A DNA stretch of 64,000 bases. Origin: Nitrosomonas communis. GTDB lineage: Bacteria > Pseudomonadota > Gammaproteobacteria > Burkholderiales > Nitrosomonadaceae. Each line of letters opens with the position of its first letter. Position 1 is the stretch's first letter. The DNA lies in NCBI RefSeq assembly GCF_900114745.1, contig NZ_FOUB01000015.1:1-64000 (forward strand), in the 5' to 3' direction. The translations under genes were made by a program, and so were the position numbers. The notes below the pieces were generated by a model. It was not told the DNA's origin. It saw nothing but the letters and a program-made list of their open reading frames with translations, and did not search any database. Positions 36,148 to 43,598 of the stretch are shown here, one piece after another.

Positions 36148-37695
36148 ATGAGCACAGCTAATGTTACCCTAGGGTCAGATGTTATAGGATTTCCTTTACT
36201 AACGATATTAACACTTATTCCGTTGATAACAGCAGTCGGAGCGATAATTTCACCTTCTCCTGCGATAGCGAAACGCGTTGGTTTCATTGGTGCAATCATA
36301 ACTGTACTGCTTAGTGGCTATTTATTATCTGTTTTTGATACCGATCGTCTTGGCGTTCAATTATATGAAAGAGTAGAAAATATTAACTTTCCCTGGAGCG
36401 TGGGTGTCGATGGAACGAATATTCTATTTATTCCGCTTGTTACTATTTTGACTTTGCTTGCGCTTATTTACCTAACAACTACGCGATTAGCAAATGATCG
36501 AATTCAGATTGCCTGCTTACTCGGTTATGAAGGGATTTTAATCGGTGCTTTTGTCGCAATGAACGCCTTGCAGTTCTGGTTCTGGTGTTTTATGGAATTA
36601 ATCCCTGTTACTGTGATGACGTTCCGTGCTGGATCTGGTCAGAGGAAGCGCTGGGTAGTGGCGTTACTGTTGCAACACTGGGGCAGTGGTTTATTGATGA
36701 CGCTGGCAGGTTTTTTATTACTTGCCTTTGGTGTAATGGGTTCGGGCGATACGTTAAGCTTTGATTGGTTAGTATTAAAAGATAATAAAAACACATTAGA
36801 ATACGGCACGTTAATATTTTTCCTCCTGTTCTTTGGTTTTTCCATTCGCATGCCGTTATTCCCTTTCCATGGCTGGCTGCCGGTTCTGACCGAACATGGA
36901 ACCGTTGCCAGTGCAGCAATTTATATTATGGGTATTAAGATTGGTATCTATGCGGTCATACGTTTTATTGTACCTCTTATGCCAGATATTGCAGAGCACT
37001 GGAGTTGGTTTGTGCTAACACTTGGATTAATTAGTATCTTCTATGGGGCTTTATTAGCATTAATGCAAATCAATGTACGTCGTCTCATTGCTTTTACAGT
37101 AATTAGCCATACAGGAATGCTGGTTATTGGTGCTTTCGATTTTAATTTATATGGTTTAGAGAGCAGTATCTTATTGTCTGTTTCTTTCGGTCTTGCAACA
37201 ATTGGGCTGATGCTCAGTATCGGTATGATTTATAAAAGGACACAAACCACTTATATTCCGAGATTAGGCGGTTTGTTTGAAGTCAGCGCAGCCATAGCAT
37301 TTTTATTTGTTGTAAGCGCATTAAGTACGATGGTTATGCCTGGTACGCCAGGTTTTGATGGCGCGCATTTACTTATCGAGGGCACTATCAAAAAATATGG
37401 TTGGCTTGTATCAATTGCGATATTAATTGGGAACGTACTTACTGCAGCGTTACTATTACGAGCTTTCCAGCAAATATTTATTTCTGCTTCTAAACGAACC
37501 CAAAAACCCTTTATTTATTCACCTCGTAGTAGCACTCTACCTTCTCCAAAAAATGAAAGAATTATCGCAATTGTGATTTGTATATTACTTGTAGGTATTG
37601 GCTTTAATACAGCACCTTGGCTACATATAATTGATCAGAGTGCGCATAGAAGCTTGCACCCTATTTCCTATAATGAGCATAAACAGAATCAATAA
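36148..37695 (+). CDS. NuoM-like antiporter subunit (second)
   Basis: A 515-residue polytopic protein, ATG at 36148 with AAGGTGA as binding site; a TTG 24 bases upstream would overlap dabB. It has the antiporter core: Glu in FWFWCFMELIPVTVM, FSIRMPLFPFHGWLPVLTEHGTVASA, Lys in MGIKIGIYAVIRF and VISHTGMLVIG. The first conserved Lys (GVKMP in the neighbours) is Arg here (SIRMP), which may alter the proton path. Third of four antiporter-like genes in the operon; seven bases after dabB. Confidence 0.85.
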   Translation: MSTANVTLGSDVIGFPLLTILTLIPLITAVGAIISPSPAIAKRVGFIGAIITVLLSGYLLSVFDTDRLGVQLYERVENINFPWSVGVDGTNILFIPLVTILTLLALIYLTTTRLANDRIQIACLLGYEGILIGAFVAMNALQFWFWCFMELIPVTVMTFRAGSGQRKRWVVALLLQHWGSGLLMTLAGFLLLAFGVMGSGDTLSFDWLVLKDNKNTLEYGTLIFFLLFFGFSIRMPLFPFHGWLPVLTEHGTVASAAIYIMGIKIGIYAVIRFIVPLMPDIAEHWSWFVLTLGLISIFYGALLALMQINVRRLIAFTVISHTGMLVIGAFDFNLYGLESSILLSVSFGLATIGLMLSIGMIYKRTQTTYIPRLGGLFEVSAAIAFLFVVSALSTMVMPGTPGFDGAHLLIEGTIKKYGWLVSIAILIGNVLTAALLLRAFQQIFISASKRTQKPFIYSPRSSTLPSPKNERIIAIVICILLVGIGFNTAPWLHIIDQSAHRSLHPISYNEHKQNQ

Positions 37696-37725
37696 CTACC
37701 TTCTATCCATGCAAAGGATAAATTC

Positions 37726-39231
37726 ATGAGTGAAGCAAATTTTCCCATCCTGAGTATCATTATTTTGTTGCCATTACTGGGAGGGGTAGTAACTGGAATA
37801 GTACGTGACACCAACACAGCTAAAAAAATTGCATTATCTTTTGCGTGTTTTGAATTGCTTCTGACTGTAATTGCTGTGAAATTGTTTGATCCATCCATAG
37901 CTGGTTTTCAGTTAACTGAAAAGTTATCCTGGATTTCGTTACTGAATGTTGAATATCTGGTGGGCGTTGATGGTATCTCAATATTGTTTTTGCCACTGTC
38001 AGCATTATTAACGATCATTGCAATGCTTTCTTCCTGGAATTCTGTGACTCATAGCACACGATTTCATTTTGCGTTGCTTTTAGCACTACAAAGCGCTACA
38101 GCAGGTGTATTTACAGCGTTGGATATGGTTCTGTTCTTTCTATATTGGGAATTAACTTTACCTCCCTTCTTCTTTTTAATTGGATTGTGGGGAATTGGTT
38201 CGCAGCGGCGCGGTGCTGCGATGAAATATACATTATTTATGCTAGCAGGGGGTGTAGCGCTGCTGCTGGCAATCATTATTTTGTCAGCAAATCATGCAAT
38301 TCAAATAGATGGGAGAATTCCACAAGATCTGGCTTTTAGCTTGCCAATATTGCTAGAAACTCCACTACCGCATGACTTACAAACGCTTGTTTTTTTACTC
38401 TTACTATTTGGTTTTGCGGTGAAGGCGCCCCTTGTCCCATTTCATACTTGGCTACCAACGGCGGCTATGGAAGGACCGGCGCATATAGCTGCGCTTCTGA
38501 CAGGTTTGAAACTGGGTGTTTACGGTATCTTACGCTTTGCTTTACCGCTTGCTCCTGTTGCTGCAGTGGAATTTAGTTGGATATTAAGTGTCTTTGGTGC
38601 AGTAACACTTATTTATGGCGGATTAATCGCTTTGCAACAAACTAATTTAAGAGGATTACTCGCTTATGCGAGTGTGAGCCATGTGGGTATGGTTATGGTT
38701 GCAATTGCCTCGTTAAGCATGCAAGGGATTCAGGGAGCAATTTTTCAGTTACTTAATTTCGCCTTAATAGCAAGCTCATTGATGCTAATTTCCGGCTTTA
38801 TTCATCATCGATTGGGAAGTACAGAAGCCATTCACTTAGGAGGCATGGCTAGTGTAATGCCTCGGTTAGCATTTTTTTACTTTTTATTCGCTTTAGCAAG
38901 TTTTGGCGTACCTGGAACAAGTGGTTTTCCGGCAGAATTGTTGATGATCATTGGGGCATTAACGTCGCATGCTGGATTAGGTGCTGCAGCATTAGCAGGA
39001 GCAATACTTGGTGCGGCATATATGTTATCCTTTACACGTCGTGCATTTTTTGGACCTGTTATACATACTGCCGTTAATAACATGCATGACTTGCAAACGC
39101 GTGAGTTAGCATTGCTATTTGCTCCTGCTTTACTGATTCTGATATTTGGCTTTTTTCCTGACACTATACTTAATATCAATAAGGTGGCTTCGGAGGCATG
39201 GCTGTTAAGATTAACTACTTACGCACCTTAG
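37726..39231 (+). CDS. NuoM-like antiporter subunit (third)
   Basis: A 501-residue polytopic protein with the complete NuoM signature: Glu in LFFLYWELTLPPFFFLIG, Lys in FGFAVKAPLVPFHTWLPTAAMEGP, Lys in TGLKLGVYGILRF and LLAYASVSHVGMVMV. It starts at ATG with AAAGGA upstream, 30 bases after the preceding gene. It differs from the first NuoM-like protein in loops and ends, so the set is not a recent duplication. Followed after 31 bases by the carbonic-anhydrase-like gene. Confidence 0.85.
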   Translation: MSEANFPILSIIILLPLLGGVVTGIVRDTNTAKKIALSFACFELLLTVIAVKLFDPSIAGFQLTEKLSWISLLNVEYLVGVDGISILFLPLSALLTIIAMLSSWNSVTHSTRFHFALLLALQSATAGVFTALDMVLFFLYWELTLPPFFFLIGLWGIGSQRRGAAMKYTLFMLAGGVALLLAIIILSANHAIQIDGRIPQDLAFSLPILLETPLPHDLQTLVFLLLLFGFAVKAPLVPFHTWLPTAAMEGPAHIAALLTGLKLGVYGILRFALPLAPVAAVEFSWILSVFGAVTLIYGGLIALQQTNLRGLLAYASVSHVGMVMVAIASLSMQGIQGAIFQLLNFALIASSLMLISGFIHHRLGSTEAIHLGGMASVMPRLAFFYFLFALASFGVPGTSGFPAELLMIIGALTSHAGLGAAALAGAILGAAYMLSFTRRAFFGPVIHTAVNNMHDLQTRELALLFAPALLILIFGFFPDTILNINKVASEAWLLRLTTYAP

Positions 39232-39262
39232 TTATTAAAATTACTAAAGTGGAGGAGATTAA

Positions 39263-40342
39263 ATGAATAATCCAAGTAATGCTATAGATTTTCTGCTTGA
39301 TTTGAATGCACGCCATGCTCAAGCTTTTATGGACTTGGCTTCGGAGCGACGTAGGTACCGTGGTGAGCATCCTACAGAAATTGCAGCACTTAAATGTATG
39401 GACGGAAGATTACATCTTCCTGTTATTACCCAGACGGCACTCGGAATCATTCAGCCATTCCGTAATCTTGGTGGAAAGTTTGATTTGGGGTGGCCTTTTT
39501 TTCAGGTGATGATTAATCAGTGGGTGGAATATTCTATTAGCCGTGGTAGACACTGCCTGGTATTTGTGACATATCATTACGCACGTGGTGATACACATCG
39601 TGGCTGTAGAGGATTTAGTTATGATGCGGATGCCGCACGAGCTGCAGCAACGAAATTAAAGGACCAATTTACTCGTGTTTATGGCAAAGGTGCGGTCGTT
39701 CCGATTGTTTGTGGGATTGAAACTGATCTTGATGCCTTGGTATTGCATGGTGAAGATGATCGTTCAGTTGTTGATTTGGCGAAAATCAGACAGACGTCTC
39801 AGATTGAGCTTGAAGAGATGCTCTACTCATTATATCCATCTATGTCAGAAAGAATCGTGCACGATTTGATCCCTTTGGTACGTGGTAATATTAGGCATAT
39901 TGCTGAAATACGTGCTTCAAACCGTCCAGTAGAGGAATCCGAACACAAGGAATGGGTCATAGGTGTTGGACGTGGTTTTGACTGGTTGCATTTGATCAAC
40001 ACAGCATTTATCGTAGGACCTTTTGATCCTAACCTGTCGGTAGCAATCGAAACTGCCGCAAAACTCCTCAAAGGTAATATTGACGAAGGACGTGTTGATC
40101 CAAATGGGATCGTATTGATGACATCTGCTGCATTTAGGGACGAAGGTGGACCTGAATATCATTTAGCCAAAGAGAAGGCAATGTTTCTGAGTAAGTTTTC
40201 TTTTGAAATTATCAAAGAAAAAGTTCCAGATTTAGTACCTCATTTGCAAATACTTACTGGTGCTACAGATTTAGATACCAGGAAATTTGAAGTAATTGAA
40301 CGGCTTGATTCAGCACAGTTTAAACAAATTAAAAGTGCGTAG
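39263..40342 (+). CDS. Beta-carbonic-anhydrase-like metalloprotein of the DAB operon
   Basis: A 359-residue soluble protein without signal peptide or membrane segment. It carries the beta-type carbonic anhydrase metal motifs: Cys45-Met-Asp47-Gly-Arg49 (CxDxR, Zn ligand plus the Asp-Arg dyad) and His112-Arg-Gly-Cys115 (HxxC, the other Zn ligands). It is longer than ordinary beta enzymes (about 200 residues) and has an additional C-terminal half (residues 180-359) with IGVGRGFDWLHLINTAFIVGPFDPNL. It recalls the carboxysomal CsoSCA family, but that family spaces its His and Cys differently. Ribosome binding site GGAGGAG precedes ATG. Last gene of the operon; a role in CO2 or bicarbonate handling is inferred. 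Confidence 0.75.
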   Translation: MNNPSNAIDFLLDLNARHAQAFMDLASERRRYRGEHPTEIAALKCMDGRLHLPVITQTALGIIQPFRNLGGKFDLGWPFFQVMINQWVEYSISRGRHCLVFVTYHYARGDTHRGCRGFSYDADAARAAATKLKDQFTRVYGKGAVVPIVCGIETDLDALVLHGEDDRSVVDLAKIRQTSQIELEEMLYSLYPSMSERIVHDLIPLVRGNIRHIAEIRASNRPVEESEHKEWVIGVGRGFDWLHLINTAFIVGPFDPNLSVAIETAAKLLKGNIDEGRVDPNGIVLMTSAAFRDEGGPEYHLAKEKAMFLSKFSFEIIKEKVPDLVPHLQILTGATDLDTRKFEVIERLDSAQFKQIKSA

Positions 40343-40381
40343 TTATTAACCGTCCTTCTTTTGATTAAAATTATTTCTATA

Positions 40382-40436
40382 GTATCAACCTCGCTATTTT
40401 GTGCTTCATTATGGACATTAATAGCGTGGTTGATAC
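40382..40436 (+). terminator. 17-bp inverted repeat after the DAB operon
   Basis: The arm GTATCAACCTCGCTATT (40382-40398) pairs with 40420-40436 with one mismatch; the loop is 21 bases. It lies 40 bases after the last stop of the DAB operon, so it probably ends the transcript, although no T-run follows. Equally it could be a protein-binding palindrome. Confidence 0.55.
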
Positions 40437-40639
40437 GGCGCTTAATTCTTTGTGAACCAAAATTCAAAACCTCTGCCTTAAAATTTCTGTGAGTTTTTGT
40501 CAAACATTAAGATGCAATTCTTTTCGCTTTGATTCAGCATGAACAAAACTTTGTTTCCTTAAATTCTCAAGGAAACTGGAGGCTTAAAGCCAGACTAAGC
40601 AATGTTTCGCTATTCATTACCGAATAATGCTATACCCAC

Positions 40640-40792
40640 TAAAATTCATATAGAGCCGTAATTCTCAACCAATTCCTCCTATGGAATGCAATCACTCAGT
40701 TTTACCCAGCGATTTTCGAGATCAAGAAGCATACCCGGTGGAGTATCAAACCCTTCGAGCATGAGTTGTTTTTGGCTTTTATAGCCTATCAT
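40640..40792 (-). pseudogene. IS1182/IS5-type transposase relic (N-terminal part)
   Basis: Reading on the minus strand from ATG at 40792, the frame gives MIGYKSQKQLMLEGF, then LENRWVKLSDCIP, a stop at 40679-40681, and EELVENYGSI in the same frame after it. This is the typical N-terminus of IS1182-family transposases, in which the stop stands where Trp of IPW is expected (TGG to TAG). The rest of the transposase is gone. The surrounding gap 40343-40899 has no other gene. Confidence 0.65.
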
Positions 40793-40899
40793 GGTGCATG
40801 TTTTTTGGTGTTTTTCACTTATTTACTTGCACTATTTTTACAAAAAAATACAATAATCCTAAATATAATCAGTTGCTTACATTTTTGAGTAAACTCTAA

Positions 40900-42699
40900 T
40901 TAGTTATCATTCTGTTCATGAGGCAGAATCAGTTCTTCTTGCTGCTGAAGATCCCACATATGAGTATAAATACCATTTACCGCAAGAAGCTGTTGATGGG
41001 TTCCGCGCTCAGCTATGTAACCATTTTCTATGACTAAAATCTGATCAGCATCAATAATAGTAGAAAGACGATGCGCAATGACGAGCGTAGTACGATTTTT
41101 GGCTAATTGCTTCAATTCTTTTAGTATTTTTTTCTCTGTTTTTGAATCTAGCGCTGATGTAGCCTCATCAAAAATAAGTATTGTTGGTTTTTTGAGAATT
41201 GCACGCGCAATAGCAATACGCTGTTTTTCGCCGCCAGAGAGTTTAAGTCCTCTCTCTCCAACCTGTGTTTCATATCGATCAGGCAGGCTTTCAATAAAGT
41301 CGTGAATATGCGCTGACTTGGCTGCAGCAAGGATTTCTTCATGGGTAGCGTCGGGGCGTCCATAAGCAATGTTGTAGAAGATGCTTTCATTAAATAAAAC
41401 GGTATCTTGCGGCACAATACCAATCATCGCTCTTAGACTTTCTTGTGTTACGTTGCGTATATCATGATCATTAATAAGTATCTTGCCATTAATGACATCA
41501 TAAAAACGGAAAAGCAAACGTGCGAGTGTTGATTTCCCTGAGCCACTAGGTCCTACCACTGCAACAGTATGTCCAGCAGGGATACTGAAATTGACATCAA
41601 ACAAGATTTGGCGATTGATTTCGTAGCTAAAGCCCACGTGCTCAAAAGTAACAGTAGCAGAATTGGCTTGAAGTTTAATTGCGTTTAATCGATCTGTTAC
41701 TTCTTGGCGCTCATCCAATAAACTGAACATTTTTTCCATGTCTGCCAGTGAGTGCTTGATCTCACGATAAACGAAGCCGAGGAAATGTAAGGGCATATAA
41801 AGTTGTAACAGAAAAGCATTAACTAAAACCACATCACCCAATGACATTTCTCCAGTGATGGCCTTATCTGCTGCTAACAGCATCAGGAAGGTCATTCCAA
41901 TAGCAATAATGGCGCTTTGCCCGCTGTTCAACGCGGCCAGAGAGGTTTGGTTGCGGACTGCTGCCTTTTCCCATTGCTGTAGGTGCTCATCGTATCGCTG
42001 AGTTTCCAATGTTTCATTACCAAAGTATTTAACCGTTTCGTAATTTAATAAACTGTCGATCGCCCGGGTATTAGCCTTGGAATCCATATCATTCATGGTA
42101 CGGCGGAAAATCATGCGCCACTCGGTGACGAAGAGTGTTAACGCAATATAGGCTAATAATGTGAGCAAGGTAATGACGAAAAACCAGATATCGTACCGGC
42201 TAATTAGAATGAGCATGACCAACCCGATTTCCAGGAAGGTAGGCAGGATATTGAACAGCATGAAATTCAATAAGAAAGATATCCCGCGTGAACCGCGTTC
42301 GATATCACGTGATACTCCGCCGGTTTGTCTTGTTAAATGAAAACGTAGTGATAAGGCGTGTAAATGACTGAAAACCTTGATGGCTACGCGTCGAATTACA
42401 CGCTGTGTGGCTTTGGCAAAAACAGCATCACGCAGTTCGCCAAATAAAGTACTGCAAAATCGTAAAACACCATAAGTAATTAAGAGAAATAGCGGTAAGG
42501 TTACTAGTGGCTGATTAAGCGTATCGATAATTTCTTTCAGTACTAAAGGCACGCTGACGTTGGCAAGTTTCGCGAGAAGCAGTAACATTAAAGCAGTAAT
42601 GACTCTCCCTTTGAATTCCCATAAATAGGGCAAGAGCGATCGGATTGTTTTCCAATCATGACGGTTGGAAGAGGGTTTATTCGAAGGTGTGCTGCGCAT
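40900..42699 (-). CDS. Atm1/HMT1-type ABC exporter (fused permease-ATPase)
   Basis: A 599-residue half-transporter. Six membrane helices fill residues 30-310, with the Atm1-specific stretch YETVKYFGNETLETQRYDE and RGSRGISFLLNFMLFN. The nucleotide-binding domain has Walker A VGPSGSGKSTLARLLFRFYD, signature LSGGEKQRIAIARAIL, Walker B TILIFDEATSALDS and the switch His in IAHRLSTI. The family exports glutathione-linked sulfur or metal conjugates and supports iron-sulfur or metal homeostasis. It lies between the two carbon blocks, transcribed towards the IS relic. Confidence 0.88.
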   Translation of the reverse strand: MRSTPSNKPSSNRHDWKTIRSLLPYLWEFKGRVITALMLLLLAKLANVSVPLVLKEIIDTLNQPLVTLPLFLLITYGVLRFCSTLFGELRDAVFAKATQRVIRRVAIKVFSHLHALSLRFHLTRQTGGVSRDIERGSRGISFLLNFMLFNILPTFLEIGLVMLILISRYDIWFFVITLLTLLAYIALTLFVTEWRMIFRRTMNDMDSKANTRAIDSLLNYETVKYFGNETLETQRYDEHLQQWEKAAVRNQTSLAALNSGQSAIIAIGMTFLMLLAADKAITGEMSLGDVVLVNAFLLQLYMPLHFLGFVYREIKHSLADMEKMFSLLDERQEVTDRLNAIKLQANSATVTFEHVGFSYEINRQILFDVNFSIPAGHTVAVVGPSGSGKSTLARLLFRFYDVINGKILINDHDIRNVTQESLRAMIGIVPQDTVLFNESIFYNIAYGRPDATHEEILAAAKSAHIHDFIESLPDRYETQVGERGLKLSGGEKQRIAIARAILKKPTILIFDEATSALDSKTEKKILKELKQLAKNRTTLVIAHRLSTIIDADQILVIENGYIAERGTHQQLLAVNGIYTHMWDLQQQEELILPHEQNDN

Positions 42700-42756
42700 G
42701 AATTAAAGGTTTCTTTTACAATCTAATCTCGAAAATTATAGAAGGAGAATTGACAA

Positions 42757-43164
42757 ATGGAGATTACTTGTTATCGCGATACTGAGATCAAGCGGGAACC
42801 CCATTTTCTTCCTGCGAGTACTTATAACCTGGCACGCCAGCTACTTGCTCGTTGTCCTGATGATTATCTATTTGTACCCATCCGGTCTATGCAGTACTTA
42901 GCTATCCTGGACAAGGAAGAATTCATTTTTATCGATGGTGAACGTAAATGCTGGATTGACATTGCATGGCAAAATTTCCACTCGCAAGATCGCACTAATC
43001 TCAGCCAGCCGGTAGCATATGAAGTCGTTTATTATGGAGAGAATCAATCAGATATTATGCTAAGGCTTCAGAAGGAATTTCCAAAGTCATTGCAATTACT
43101 CGCCGACAAGCAGATACCCAAAACGCCTGCACGAGTAATCAAATTCCCTGTAGCCCAAAGTTAA
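42757..43164 (+). CDS. Conserved-looking protein of unknown function
   Basis: A 135-residue soluble protein that I do not recognise. It begins MEITCYRDTEIKREPHF and contains PDDYLFVPIRSMQYLAILDKEEFIFIDGERK, suggesting an alpha-beta fold, and QKEFPKSLQLLADKQI near the end. Ribosome binding site AAGGAG stands eight bases before ATG. It is divergent from the ABC exporter and convergent with cbbN. No membrane or signal segment. Confidence 0.7.
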   Translation: MEITCYRDTEIKREPHFLPASTYNLARQLLARCPDDYLFVPIRSMQYLAILDKEEFIFIDGERKCWIDIAWQNFHSQDRTNLSQPVAYEVVYYGENQSDIMLRLQKEFPKSLQLLADKQIPKTPARVIKFPVAQS

Positions 43165-43171
43165 TGGCGAA

Positions 43172-43199
43172 GTGCTCATCACGTGTTCGTGGTGAGCAC
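43172..43199. terminator. Hairpin between convergent genes (end of cbb operon)
   Basis: GTGCTCATCACG (43172-43183) pairs with CGTGGTGAGCAC (43188-43199), 11 of 12 positions, around the 4-base loop TGTT. It stands between the unknown gene at 42757 and cbbN, which converge. It has no long T-run but is stable; it probably ends the cbb transcript or both. Confidence 0.6.
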
Positions 43200-43240
43200 A
43201 GGTATAAATACTCTTGATAAAACACCCTTGTTATTTGCGT

Positions 43241-43543
43241 TCAGTCATCCTCACCGAGTTCTGCATTCCATCCGTTACTTTTTGCAGCATCGATAATTTC
43301 TGAATAAAGCTTGATATGCCGTTGTTGTAAATCAGCCGGTAAGCGGCTAGGCAAATGAGCATATGGCTCCCATGCTGCATAAACTTTTTCATATAGATTC
43401 TGCATCTGCGACTGGCTCCAGCCTGCACACGTTTCTGATTCTGGCAAGATTCCAAAAATCCAGGCATCGATGACGATGCGTCCAAGATGGGTTAGACCGC
43501 CATGGGTATCTTTATTAATTCCCACGTAAAATTGTTTGTTCAT
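43241..43543 (-). CDS. cbbN: CbbN-like small protein, last gene of the cbb operon
   Basis: A 100-residue soluble protein. It starts MNKQFYVGINKDTHGGLTHLGRIVIDAWIFG and is rich in Trp and Tyr (CAGWSQSQMQNLYEKVYAAW). Nitrosomonas europaea has a fifth gene of similar size, named cbbN, after cbbO, and its role is not known to me. The name here rests on position and size. It is 55 bases downstream of cbbO on the same strand. It may assist RuBisCO activation with CbbQO or do something else. Confidence 0.6.
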   Translation of the reverse strand: MNKQFYVGINKDTHGGLTHLGRIVIDAWIFGILPESETCAGWSQSQMQNLYEKVYAAWEPYAHLPSRLPADLQQRHIKLYSEIIDAAKSNGWNAELGEDD

Positions 43544-43598
43544 CCTACTGATAAAAAAGTATAAAAGTATGTGTAGTAGTATTTCCCAAAGGAAAAAG

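Noticed and set aside
29803..39231. Complex I (nuo) operon
   Set aside because: Only antiporter-like subunits are present, no NuoA-K, no NADH or quinone module, and the large DUF2309 protein is in the middle; the DAB arrangement fits instead.
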